64,000 nucleotides of DNA from Blasia pusilla. Lineage: Eukaryota; Marchantiophyta; Marchantiopsida; Blasiales. The notes under the pieces are model-generated. The model was not told the DNA's origin and made no database searches. It saw nothing but the letters and a program-made list of their open reading frames with translations. Where the stretch lies: the NCBI GenBank assembly GCA_050084515.1, contig CM114273.1, positions 27,032,001 to 27,096,000 on the forward strand. The letters run 5' to 3'. A program made the position numbers and the translations under genes. Below are positions 40,251 through 56,399 of this stretch, in pieces. Numbering within the stretch: position 1 is the first letter of the stretch; each line of letters opens with the position of its first letter.

Positions 40251-43200
40251 TTGAACTGATTCTCCTCCACGGGTAACTGACATAGACCTTTGCTGAAACC
40301 TTTCTGAGTCATCTCCACTTCCATCTTTGGGAACCTTTGAACTTCCATCAGGTTTAGACGCATGGAAGTCAAGCAGAGAAGGTTCTGCTTTTTCCAATGG
40401 AGTATCTCGTTTGACAGCCTTGTCAGCAGGGTTAACTGGTGTGACTGCTGGAATGACACTAAGAGTGACATCCATCACCTCTGAAGTCCGCTGGACTGGA
40501 GTGATTGAATCACCCTCTTTTACTCCAGGCACTCCAGACACTTCTGCACTGATGCTCTCCTGAACCCTGTCATCTAAAAAGGTCTTCGTTTCTGGCACAA
40601 ACCTTTCTTCCATGCCAATTGATGTAGGTTCCATTTGATTTGAAGAACATGGACTTCTTAGAGTGTTGGCACTCTCTTCCATCATTACAGTCACTTCAGA
40701 TGACTGGTTGCCTACGGTAGAAGAGGGCTTGCTTCCTTTCTGGATAACGACCTCACCATCTTCAATGTGATCCTCTACAATGTGATATCCTTTATCCTTG
40801 AAATTGAGATTATCAGAATGTGAGGTCATTGGATTCCTCCTCTCCTGGTCACCACTCCCAGAGATCAATACGCTGTCCTGTGCATGTAGTTCAACCCTGG
40901 GAGAGTTTCCACTTTTGTGGGACTCAATTGCTTCCACCACATCCCCAGCAACTACCCCACCTATGGGGTGTTTGGTGAAAGCTACTAACTTCTCTTCTTG
41001 TGGAATAAGTTTTCCACATGTGTTGGTCCTTCCTTCAGCCTTCACATGAAATTCATCTACATCAAGAGTCTCACCTAGCTCAAAATCATGAGCTTTTCTC
41101 TCACATGTGATCTCCTCAGTCCTGCCTGACGAGTTTGTGGTTGTACTAATGATGTGGGATCCCTGTAACAACTGAGATGAACTTGCTGGATCTTCCTTAG
41201 AGAGACGGGTGAAATTCATGTCAGCTGATGCACATCCGCTGGCCACATGTGCCTGATTCTCAGTGGCTGAGGTTCTCTCACTGCTCTTACTGAGTTCCTC
41301 TTCCGCTGCTGGATTATCCTTCACTGACTCCTTGCTGCTCGCTTTGGTTGCCTCTGAAACCTTAGAATCCACTTGCCACAATGAACCAATTCGCCTGGTC
41401 CCATTTTGTACTGAAATGCCACCAATCTGTCCTGCTTCTGCCCTCACACGGGTATCTTCCCGATTACCAGATTCAGTTGATGTCTCACAATGTTTCTTCT
41501 GATTCAAATGCCTTAGCAAATTTGCCAATGCTTGTTCTCGAAGCTTTGTTTCCAGCATTATCACATCTACAGGGCGGTCTGACCTTTGTCCTCCAGGAAT
41601 TTGGTTTTCTGAAGGGCTTTCCCACCCTGCTGTTTGTTCATTACTTCTTGGTAATTCCCCTTCTTCATCAGAGTTCTTAGACCTCTGAGCTTCCTGAGAT
41701 TGGATTCTTGAGGTTGGGTCCCATCTTGCACCTACTTCATTATCTCTTGGTAATGTAGGTGGTGATTGTGACCCTGCATGTGCATGACTGAATGATCTGC
41801 CAGGTTGCACCCTGGGACTGATTTGATGGAATGATTGGTCTCTCCCGTCATCAGGCAACCAAGTTGGTGCTGAAGATCTGTCGTCCAATTCAGTCAAGTA
41901 TTTCTCATTGCTTTTGAAGTCTTGATCTCCCATGCCTGTTGAGATACCCTTCTGAGACCAAGGCGAATCGTCTTTTGATAGTTCTGCCAGTTCAATATGG
42001 TGGAGAGATTGCCCTGCAGGCGATGAAGAGTCGAGACGTCGCCTAGTTTGATCATCACCTGATCTATAGTGACGTGGACTCTTCCTTCTCTCTTTTATTG
42101 TTCCCTCAAGGTCCACCCTTGCCATTTTCCTCCTACCTGGTTTATCCAAGACAGCCTTACTGGTAGAGATTGCATACCTTTTCTTTTCCTTCAGGTTCCA
42201 AGCTCTTTTGCCACGACTCTGGCTCCTAGTGCTTCTAGAACTGTCTGAATCACTGCTGCTATCAGTGAACTTTCGACTTGAGGTCTTGCGGCTCTTTCGC
42301 CTGTGCTCATGGTGTACTTTTTTATCCTTCTTGGAGTGTTTCCTCTTTTTGCTGCTGTGGCTTTTGGCAGACTTGTGCCGCTTCCTTTGTTTGTGCTTAG
42401 GACTACTACTTCGACTTGAGCTCGAGATACTGACCTTCCTCTTTTTCCGCACCTCTCTCCTATGCCTGCTTCTGCCCCTACCCCTATCAGAGTCGCCATC
42501 ACTGTTAGCAAAGGGGGACTTGATCGAGTCATTTTTGACACGACTATTACCTGATTCTCTTTGTGAAGATTTGAGACCCTGCAATAACATGATACACTAA
42601 AACTCCTCAGAACCATTCTTGTAGATAAATTATGGTACACACCTGCTCATGTTATTTCTTCTTTCATCCTGGGAAGTGAAATGTAAAAGCACGGATTAGA
42701 AAATAAACAAAACTACTACAAGGAGAACAAGCTACCTGTAAGTCATCCTCACGATTGTGATGCTTCATCGTTTCTGAACTCTCTGCAAAACCTTATCAGG
42801 AAACAAGTGGTAAGATATAGGACTCTGGATAAGCTTTAATCTTGCTGCAACTGCTTGTATCCGTGCAACAAGTTACAACAGTACTTATAACCGGTTTTGA
42901 GAAAAGTTTCTGAACTATCCTGAGGCTAAAGTTCTGCTTTAATTAGAGACTAAACTTCCTTTGAAGAGCTTCACTATATGTTACAGCTCAAGAACATGGA
43001 AGGGATGAAACGGTATCCTTTCCCTTCAATATTTTTCTTCAGTAACTTGGTGCTCGTTCTACTAAACATTACGAGAGAAAGTCTGCCCACCGAGCTTTGC
43101 GTTGCTGGTTGGAGGATAATTTTCCTTACCGTCACTTGAAGGGTTCTCAATCTCACTGCTTGTCTTCCTCACTACCACATGACTCCAGCCCTCATCAATG

Positions 43201-45279
43201 TCTTCATCATAAAGATCAAAGAGGGGGAGAGTATTTGCCCTGGAATGCTCTGCCAGAGGCTCTGAGACAGATGTAGGCTGCTGATTCCTTTGATCATAGG
43301 CAGCAATATCCAGTCCTGAAACAAGAAAAGACTCGAGTTCTTCTGCAAATCTCTCAGCAAATTCAAATATAAATGGTCTTACTGCTGCCGATACTGTGGA
43401 GTGCCAGGATAAATCTTTGGCCTTGTCACCCTGTCTCCCTGTGCGCAAGACTTTCTCTCCAAACCTGTGAAACGTTTTTTCAAATACAATGAGCCAAAAA
43501 TCCTTCACCGAAATTGGTGGAGAAAAGATCTTACGCATTTCATAATCCTGTAGACTAGGCCTGCAACTGATGGATCCTGCCAATGCAACTGCCACACAGT
43601 CAAGATGACTGTGGGAGCTTCACACAGATTCTGAGCAACAGCCTTACGACAATATCAAAACCATGGACTGCCTGCTCGTCACTAATAGAGAGTTATTTAT
43701 TACCTTCTGCTGAAAGATTCTACAATTCCAAGTATATGATGCATCACTGTGTCGACATCCTCTTCCTGTGCATTGAAACAAGCAATCGCAATTCCAAAAA
43801 ATATTTCAGCCTTTCTTTTCGTAAGCATGCCCTGGCTTACTAAGAAGTCTGCAAGGGATTCAATGCGAGCACGTTAAAAAGATGCCCAAGGACACTGGTA
43901 TGAATTTCAGAAGAACGCAGACATGCTTAACAAGGCAAAGTACCTGCATGAGAGCCTGCAGCTCACGTTGCACCCAGCATGAGAGCCAACGGTTGGGCTT
44001 ACGTGCGACATGCGTAGAAAGATACCTTTCCCGATCCGACTTGCCTGATCAACGTTTGCACAGTTGGAAGTACATTATCCGTGAGTCCACATTACAAAAA
44101 TTCCACTCATTTGGGCATCGAAGGTTAGACCCATGGTCTTGAAAAAGTAGCGTTGATTGAAATGCGAATTAGTTGTCTACAAACCTTCATCAACACAAAA
44201 TGAGCTGCATTGGACTGAAAAGATTAAAGTTTTGAGCAAAATACTGGAATGCAGATGACAGGAAGATGACCGCAGTTTTAGTGCTGTAACACATGAACAC
44301 TATCGGTAAACCTCATTTTAAAGATTTTAGTACAAGCCAGTAAATGAGGTTGATTAGCGGACTTCAGCCTACCCAATTCACTGGAGTAGACTGCTAGGCG
44401 TCGGATGTGGGCCTCGGACCTCAACAGTCTGCGACAAAATGTGTCATGGGGGCCAGGATTAGGAATGCAGTTTTCTCCAAGGTAAACGAACTGCTAGAAA
44501 TTGAGTCAAAACCGAACAGTCTAGCTCGCTGAGATGCGGTGCATAAGGTTTGGAGCAAACCCAGTGGAGCGAGAGTTAAAAATGTAATGCCTCTGAAATT
44601 TAGACCCGAACACGTCGTGAATTATTGATGTGTACTGAGTCTGCGCAGAGGTCGAGTGTCGAGTCACGATTTCAGTATCAAATACTATCCACACAAGTGA
44701 TTGCTCAGCTTGACTAGGTACCTTCAACCCTAAACATCCGGCCCTCAAAATTTCCACAGTTACTACAAGTAATCTCGGGGCCAGCGGATTCAATGGAGTC
44801 ATAAACCGGAGAGACATTAGTAATCATCAGCAGTGACAATAGATTTGATTTGCAGTCACCAACCTTGCAGAGAGGACACTCCAGATATTGCAAATGATTA
44901 CTAGTGCTGGATGGCCGGGCAACCACCATTTCGGACCATTGCAAGATACAATGGTAACAAAATTTGTCTGGATGGATGGAAACCACCACCTTCTGCGCGT
45001 TAGAACTCAGAAGGCGGCATCCATCCACACCCGACCAAACCAGACCAGTCGAGACCACAACATGCCGGGCCTCACACAGACGAAGCACGGACAGCCAACA
45101 AATCTGACCTGACTCCACGCGCCACTACACCAAAGCCACCAGCGAACAAGCCGAAGCAACACAAATCACTCACGGAAGCACTGATCGAGGTAGCCTTCTC
45201 CTGAGATCCGGTCCAGACATATGGCGCATCTGTCCTCTACCCCCGCACCTCCTCCGCTTCCTCCCTCACCCACAACCAT
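40251..45279 (-). CDS. TOPORS-like RING-finger E3 ligase with RS-rich tail (nine exons; 3' end unresolved)
   Basis: Exons 45279-45174, 44967-44864, 44640-44561, 44428-44373, 44044-43944, 43765-43704, 43464-43130, 42782-42736 and 42578-40251 have GT-AG borders and compatible phases, giving 1073 codons before the last donor (40250). The RING-HC reads CAICLDRISGEGYLDQCF, then H-KFCYHCILQWSEM and later ECPLCK, like TOPORS. TSIIHDVFGSKFQRHYIF, RWLSCWVQRELQALMQ and RPFIFEF..LDIAAYDQ match the TOPORS middle region. The last large exon encodes an RS/KR-rich block (SRHRREVRKKRKVS, a segment with SPKHKQRKRHKSAKSH) and a long disordered tail. TOPORS acts in the nucleus as ubiquitin and SUMO ligase; a plant role is inferred. 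The ATG follows an in-frame stop. All metal ligands are intact. The terminal exon below 40250 was not resolved. Confidence 0.85.
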
Positions 45280-45508
45280 TTCCTGCCTCCACCTCCTCCC
45301 TCCTCCGCATTCCCCTCCTCAAGCTCCCGCCGAGCTCCGCTTCGTGCTCCAGCAACAACTCCCTCCGATCTCCTCCCGATTTCAGCGGCGGCCTCCGATT
45401 CACGTCGCAATTCTCAGACCTCCGCAATTCTCACTCTCTGAGACGGACGCTCTCCCTCCGGTGCACTGGTGCCTCGCGAGAACAGCGCAGGGGCGGGCGG
45501 AGTGGTTC
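45280..45508 (-). promoter_or_regulatory. 5' leader and promoter-proximal region of the TOPORS-like gene
   Basis: Pyrimidine-rich on the plus strand (purine-rich on the sense strand), just upstream of the ATG. A diverged copy of this segment occurs upstream of KDO8P synthase (about 52445-52575). No TATA box identified. Confidence 0.45.
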
Positions 45509-45776
45509 TTCTAACGGGGATCTCCGCTCGATACTGTCACCATAGTACCGGGTCCGTCCGCGGCGTCCACGTCGGCGTGGATGCCACCCGCGAGCTTTTG
45601 GTTGGTCGTGTGTAGTGAGGTGCGCCTTGTTGGACGTTTCTCTTCTAACAGGGGCCTCCGCTCGCTACTGCCACCTCCTTCTGGGCCCGTACGTGGCGTC
45701 CACGTCGGCGTGGATGCCACCCGCCGGCCTTGGGTTGGTGGTGTGTCGTGAGGTGCTCGTTGTCGGACATTTTCGG
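45509..45776. repeat. Tandem duplication, 134-bp unit, two copies
   Basis: Units 45509-45642 and 45643-45776 both start ttctaac and contain ctccgctcg, then CCACGTCGGCGTGGATGCC, which is an inverted repeat around TCGG with an ACGT core. They lie 230-500 bp upstream of the TOPORS-like start codon and may be duplicated promoter elements. Confidence 0.85.
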
Positions 45777-45886
45777 ATTTCGGAGGTGTGGTTGTTTATA
45801 AGATGTTTTAAATTACTTTTATTAGTAAATAATACAGTAAATGAAATTTTTGTGATTTAAAAATACGTTATTCCTATCTATCTATC

Positions 45887-45914
45887 TATACTATCTGATG
45901 CATCAGATAGTATA
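45887..45914. repeat. Perfect 28-bp palindrome
   Basis: TATACTATCTGATG is followed at once by its reverse complement, with no spacer. It is preceded by a TATC run (45875-45890) and followed by tagtataga. Confidence 0.95.
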
Positions 45915-47835
45915 GTATAGATTGGGATAACATATATCTATACCACCCGTGCTCAAAAGCCACAAGCCTATAAAAAAAAAATATGGACATGACTTCCATG
46001 ACTATGGCCAAAAATTTGGGATGCTCTATTACTTTACCATGGGACTTAAAGAAATTTTTTCATGATGATTGACTTGGCACATAACCACTATACTATATGG
46101 AGGTTAATATATGGGGTTCAGAAGGAGAAGGGAAGAGGAAAATAAATAATTTTATGGATTTGGCCCGACGACGCTATCTATCGTTGTGTGTTGGTCATGA
46201 GAATTACATTAATGTATATATATGAATGTGTCCATGTGTACAAATCTTTTTGTATGTAACAACATGCGATAAGATGCTTTATTTGTGCAATGGTACAAGC
46301 AAACTAAATGGTAATTTTAAAGGTAAATGTTGAAAGTTGATATGGAAGAATGATTATTACGCCATTGTGATCATTAATGATAGCTTTAAGATAATCGTAC
46401 TTTAATTTTCTAAAAGTTAGCGTTATTTTACAATGAAAATAAATCTAAAACCTGAATGCTTAATAATATGTAAATAGAGAGTGTAATTATATACACTGAA
46501 GAAATTCATTCTTGGACTTGACAAAGAGACCCATAAGCTTGTCACTAAGTTTTGCAATCTGGTAAATTTGTTGGACAAAAAAATTACCTCTTTTTTTGTC
46601 CAACAAAAAAGAGGTAATTTTTCTTTAGAGGGTGTGCATGTACTAGTTTGTCCAAGGCATCTTCTCTTCAAAAGTGTCATCAACAAAGATGAAATGAGAG
46701 TATTTGGGAGGTTTGTCACAAGATAGAGTTGGGATAATATCTTTGGAATTTCTTCATCAACCTATTGATTAGGGAGAATTATCAAGATAATTTCCAGAAT
46801 TCAGATTCTACCATTTCTCGTATGTTCTTCTAATCCCAAGATTAAGCATAACACGGATAGAACAATCACATAAATTGTGTGTAGCTAGTTTGAATTGTGG
46901 TTGACAATACAACTGAAAGAAATTTTTTCCATGATGGGAAAGTGGACATAAGATTTCCAAAGGAAAAGGCCACCATTATATTTTGTGATGAGTGAAGGCC
47001 CTCAAGCTGGGAAAACTTTCTGCTTCATTCTTCTCCTACTAATTGTAGGTGTAAATCCTGGATAGATGACACTTCCTGCGGGCAGCTGTTGATACAAGCA
47101 CATTTAAAGGGCCCGTCCAATACCAGGATACAGCTGATGAAAGTATCCATTCTGCTGGTCACTGGTCACTGGTCATAAGGGTCTGTGCATGTTGCAACTA
47201 AAAATACCTTCTCCTTGCCAATTCCCAATCTGTCTGCGAAGTCAAGTCTATTTCTAGAAAGGAACTCTTCAGAGACAACAAAACAGTCTACACAGCTGAG
47301 ATCTACCGGAGAAATCTCGTCGTTTCTTAGGAGAAACTCTTTCGAGAGTACAAAAATATTCTCTACATAGTTGATTGAGATTAGTCTTGCAATTATGCTC
47401 CCAATGTGGTTGCAAAGCTTTCTAAAATGGTGCCAAAAGTTTGATAATCTGTTGAACATCAAAACTCCTCGTTTACAGGCGTCAAGTCAATATGGAAAGG
47501 TTGCTTTCCTTTGGTCACTCTCTGCACACACCAACCGAATCATTATAATGAGTGAAAGAATAACTTGTCTTCTTGCACCCTTTACTGTGAACATAGGAGA
47601 AACATATGTTACATCAATCTATGTCCTGCAGTAGTACATGCTAAGGTGACATGATAGCTGATGTTTATGACTTCAAAGATCGAGAAGAGTCCACGACCTC
47701 AAATTTAGTGGAACTGTTGCTATGAAGTTGGGGCTTCAGAACATAATTAAATGTAAAAGAAGAATTTAAACCACTGCTCTTATGATAATGCTTTGTTTGT
47801 CGCAATGTATTCCCAGAGTAGCCACAAAGAAGTTA
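45915..47835. other. Intergenic region left of the KDO8P synthase gene
   Basis: AT-rich to about 46900, with overlapping hairpins at 46571-46622. A minus-strand frame of 98 codons (47166-47462; with VVSEEFLSRNRLDFADRLGIGKEKVF) looks protein-like but is not recognised. The stretch 47640-47835 is the likely 3' untranslated region of the KDO8P synthase transcript. Confidence 0.4.
46571..46622. repeat. Two overlapping, mutually exclusive hairpins
   Basis: Hairpin 1 pairs TTGGACAAAAAAA (46571-46583) with TTTTTTTGTCCAA (46591-46603). Hairpin 2 pairs AAAAATTACCTCTTTTTT (46579-46596) with its complement (46605-46622). The two share bases and cannot form together. Confidence 0.85.
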
Positions 47836-51986
<4,151 letters not shown>

Positions 51987-51995
51987 CGTTTCCAG

Positions 51996-52575
51996 ATGGA
52001 GTGGACTGCTAAGCGTCGGATGTGGGCCTTGAACCTCAACAGTCTGCGACAAAATGTGTTATGAGGGCCCCGATTAGGAAAGCCGTTGTCTCTACAGTAA
52101 ACTGCCGGAAATTGAGTCACAACCGGACAATCTAGCTCGCTGAGATGCGGAGCACAAGATTTGGAGCGCGAGGTTAAAAAAGTAGTGCCTCTATAATTAA
52201 GAACCGAATGCGTCGTCAATTACTCATGTGTACTCAATCCTCCGCTTCCTCCATCTCCCGCAACCATTTCCTGAATTCTGTTCCTCCCTCCGCGCGCTTC
52301 CTCCTCCACATTCCTCTCAGCAAGCTCCAGATCCTCCTCTTGAGATGCGGAGCAAAAGGTGTGGAGCGAGTGGTGAAAAAGTAGTGCCTCTGATATTTGG
52401 AACGGAATGCATCAAGAATTACTCAAACGAATTACTGATGTGTACCGAGTCCTCCGCTTTCTCCCTCTCCTGATTTCTCTTCCTCCCTCCTGATTCCTGC
52501 TCCTGCAACAACTCCTTCCAATTTCAGTGGCGGCCTCTGATTCGCATCGCATATCTCACAGATGCCTCATCATTT
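51996..52575 (-). pseudogene. Two rearranged partial copies of the TOPORS-like gene upstream of KDSA
   Basis: Copy 1 (about 51997-52335) matches TOPORS-like exon 4, intron 3 and exon 3 (44381-44640), then jumps precisely at the exon-3 acceptor border to exon-1 sequence near 45250. Copy 2 (about 52341-52575) matches exon 3 from about 44527 to 44640 and makes the same jump into exon 1 and the 5' leader up to about 45430. Both lie in the same orientation as the parent and as KDSA. Frames are broken. The copy ends within about 15 bp of the KDSA start codon, so it probably forms the KDSA leader. Confidence 0.8.
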
Positions 52576-53300
52576 TGCAAACTCAATAAAAAAGAATTAA
52601 AGTGTTTGAAGAGTTTTAGTCAGTGAGTGAAAGAATTAATAGCAAGCTAGAGAAACATCTATTGTTTTCTAGGTGTTTGCATATCAATAATGATAGAAAT
52701 TTTTTATTTTATAAATTGATAAAATAGTTTCAAATGAATTTATGAATAAGCAGTAGGGTGTTCTTATGATGTATGAAATATAAAGTGTTTGAAGAATTTT
52801 TGTTAGTGTATAGCCCGTGAAGGGATTAATGATGATGCACACAAATTCAAATTTTTTTCTTGTTGTCAATAGTCAAACATGAACATTTTCTTATTGTCCA
52901 GTTGTCATGTGTCAAGCATAGAGCTGTTTGCAAATCAAAAAGGCACTGTCCAATAATAATAGAGATTTTGAAAGTTGCTTATGAGAGATAATTTATCCAT
53001 ATGTCATGTGATTACGAGAGGTAATTTCATTCCTATAAATTAATTGTTATAATCGTCAATTATGGTGTAAGTCTTTGCATGGCACGACCTTACATTAATA
53101 CTAGTGGGCAGCCTGTGTCATGCACAAAATTTAAGGGACTAATCATGTTGCACACAAATTTTTTTTCTTGCTGCCCGTAGAGAGGGAAATATTTTCTTGG
53201 TGCACTGTTTCCATATGTCAAACGAAGAGGTTTTTGCAAATTAAAAAGACACTCTCCAATAATAATATAGATATCCTGAGATTGAATATATAATGAATGA
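52576..53300 (-). mobile_element. Helitron-like terminal repeats, copies 3 and 4
   Basis: 52780-52965 and 53093-53280 share the family sequence of 16885-17075. The second is complete when read on the minus strand: it begins ATCTATATTATTATTGGAG (53280) and ends with a TGTGCATGACACA-type hairpin and CTAG before T (about 53093), the Helitron 3' context. At about 190 bp it is non-autonomous. Confidence 0.6.
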
Positions 53301-55049
53301 TTAGGATATCTTTATTGAATCTAATCCTAGATCATAAATTTCGCATTGATGTGCCTTGCAATACGTCACTCTAGAGTTTGTCATCTAGGGTCTCATTTTT
53401 CTGGAGGTTTTGATTACATTTTGAGGCAAACGTCCATTTCGAGCGATCCCACACGTTGAAAATGCCAAGTGTCGAAAGGAGAGGTTTGCAAAATGAAGGG
53501 GCACTCTTCGATAATACAAATAGATTGAGGTTTGATATTTATTTTGGCCTATAAAACCCTGTTTTTTTTCCTACCAATGTTTTAATGCTACTACTATTAC
53601 TACTACTAATTATATTGTCTGTAAATTTTTTTCTTGCTGCTAGCAATATGAATTTTTTTTCGAGTGATGCATGACAATCAAGTGTATGTTTGAAGTTAAG
53701 CTAAAGTCCATTTTATTATAAAAACAAACCTCAAAAGATTACAAAGAAATGTAATAGCATCCTAAGAAGGGAAATGTAAAATGGAAGATAAAAAGGAAAT
53801 GGGAGCAAGACAACACAAAATCAAACTCAACGACTTACATGATTAATATCTTGAAACATGTATGACAAGAACAATCGTGGTTGTTGAGACGTGAATGGAC
53901 GATGGGATGAGTGACCCCAACCACTTCGGGTTGATCCATCAATGCCAAAGCTTGTGTATGTTGTAAACCACCAAGATCCGTTGCCAAAAATAAGTATTGA
54001 CAACAAAGAGAGAAGAACCACAAAAGGGGGCAAGTTGAAGATTCTTGGGGGAGAGGTGAGCACATGTTTTCAGGAAAGTATCAAAGACACATATAAATGC
54101 CTAAATACTTCCATTGCAAAAGCAAAAAATCCATTGGTCGCACGTCTCCAAGGTTGTACACAGATAAAGTTAGTGTGTAACCTTATGTCTGTCCCTAGGG
54201 CGGACATGTCCATGAAGGTTTGGGTATCTACGACCCTTACCCAAACCCGCTCCGCCTGTAATGTAGACTTGGGCTCCGTCAGCTTACACCTGGTCTAAGA
54301 ACCCGTCGCCCGTTCTGTAGCCCGCACTAGCATGCCCTAAGCCCGCATTGGCACGTGTCAAGCCTACAACTAGGACCAAACACACCACGATCTGAGCCCG
54401 CACTCATTCCCATGTTGCAAGCCCACCCGGTAAGGTTCTCCCTCTTGGTACACAAAAAAATCTCTCAGACAAGAGGTTGCCTTATGTAGTAGAAGATAGG
54501 ACATACAAATCCTCTTGCCCAATGATGTACCCTATAGTACAAGCCTTCAATGCTACCTCCTCTCTAACCACATAATGGGTCATCGTACGTCCTCCATCAT
54601 GTGTATATTGGAGAATGTAGATACCCTTTGCATCAATGTGCTGCTCATATATATTTGGCACACATAGTAGAAAAGGGCAAGGAAGTCCAAAGTGTAACCG
54701 CAACGTTGTCAAGAATATAGTCCAAGTAAGACTAAATGGAAGAATGAAACGATTGACAATAAGCCATGTCCCCACTTATGTACTTGTATATGAGTGCATA
54801 TGAGCTTGATGAGTGTGAGAGGATGCCTCAAAGAGAATACCAGAAAAGTTGATTTGGTGTAAATTCTTGAAGATAAGCGCTTGAAGACAATTAATCCCTT
54901 TTGTAATCAATTGAATGAAGGGGATAGAATTGTTTGTGTACCAAGAGGGAGAAGAGCCTCAGGCTGATCTTAGTTGTTGTTGGAATAAAAGACCCCCCTT
55001 CTCTATATGAGCCATAAAATCCATCAAGATAGGTGCATCTTAGAGAAAC
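53301..55049. other. Transposon-derived region without a clear gene
   Basis: A further degenerate Helitron-like end lies near 53505-53530. Frames at 53827-54298 and 54482-54775 have no recognisable domain. Decayed downstream parts of the RT at 55.05-56.03 kb may extend to about 54.9 kb. Confidence 0.4.
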
Positions 55050-56030
55050 CTTGAAGTCATAATTGAGGCAGGAAAAACCCAACTCCCCAAAGAGCTATTA
55101 ATTGGTGTAGATGTGATTGTGGAGGAAATCCTCACAACTCCAAAAGAAATAGGTAAGACAACTAGCTTGTCGTGAAGCCAAGACACCGTCATCTCCTTCA
55201 AAAGTATTTAGACCAAGAAGTTGACTAAAAGTTGCCATGATAAAAGTATCAAAAGAAGCCAACCAATGTAAGAACTTTGAAGTAGGAGCTCGGAGACAAG
55301 TGCGGAGAAGGTATGAGGGACATCGTACAAAAATTGGGAAAGAATCTCATAAGCCACTTGGAGATGGCCTAGATGGGATACCAAATATAATGAAACCATT
55401 CTATATCTTTCAAAAGGGCCTCATCCAGAAACTTGGAGACATTGCCATTGAAGTCAATTAGGACCCCAAGAGCATGAACCTGTCTTATATAGACGATAAA
55501 GTCAAGATTAGGTAGGATGAATGTTGAGAGAAGGCATGAAAGAGACCATACTCGATTTTTACTGCGTTGGACTTTAAGGTTTGAGATGGAGACTTCCTCC
55601 ACAAAATGGATATAAGCAAGAATCACTTTAGAAGGAGGACCTATAATGTGGATATCATCAACAATATAAGGGAAGAGACAAGATGGATATGCTTGGATTT
55701 GCAGAGTATGAAAATTGTATTGACAAAGAGTGAGCCTTCCATGGAATTACCTTGACGTGTACCGCATGTTGATTGGAGAATACCATATTCTCAGGAAGTA
55801 GCATGGTGAGAATAGATAATGGGCATAGAAGAAGCAAAAAAATCAAATGAGAGTCATGATCATGTTATTCATCTTACAGAATGTAACCCTTCAAATATGG
55901 CCGCACGAGAAATTGAATTGAATGCATTCTCCACATCAATTTGAATTGTTACCAACTTTGGATGAATATCAAAAGTGGAGCGTATCCTATGAGCCACAAT
56001 CTCACAACCTTCAAGGGTGGCTATTTCAAA
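55050..56030 (-). pseudogene. Non-LTR-like reverse transcriptase remnant
   Basis: In changing minus-strand frames: GCEIVAHRIRSTFDIHPKLV and QIDVENAFNSISRAAIFEGL (55.9-56.03 kb), YIVDDIHIIGPPSKV (catalytic box area, decayed, near 55.65 kb), NLKVQRSKNRVWSL, LGVLIDFNGNVSKFLDEALL, LGHLQVAYEILSQFLYD and a tail with LLQSSYIGWLLLI. The order vDianAFNs..R / fADDthiiGp / l.vq..Kc..Ws / vLGvp.G / lgd.Q.af.iL is that of an RT family I know from plants, whose C-terminal part appears at 21.3 and 24.0 kb. Many stops. Confidence 0.65.
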
Positions 56031-56399
56031 TTAATGAGCAAATAAATGGGTACTAAAGTAAGGAAAAAATTGCAAGCAAAGGGATTGACAACCAAGTGGT
56101 TTAAAAACACAGACACAGACAAAAAAAAAAAAAAATCAATGGAGAATGAAATTTTTCAATGAGAGAATGAGTGGAGGTTGGTCTACTTCTTCATTATATA
56201 GAATATGTACAAGAAACCCTAATCCTAATTCTAACCATAGTATTGAGTTGTATTAAATGTAGTTAAATAATCCAAGTAGCAATAATCATGTTTAACTAAC
56301 AAACCAAGATTAAGCTTTCCTACTTCGTGTAAGTACCAAATATAGTAATTCGTGTGTCCAATAAGCTTGACTACAATTGAGTCTCCAATACACCCCTTC

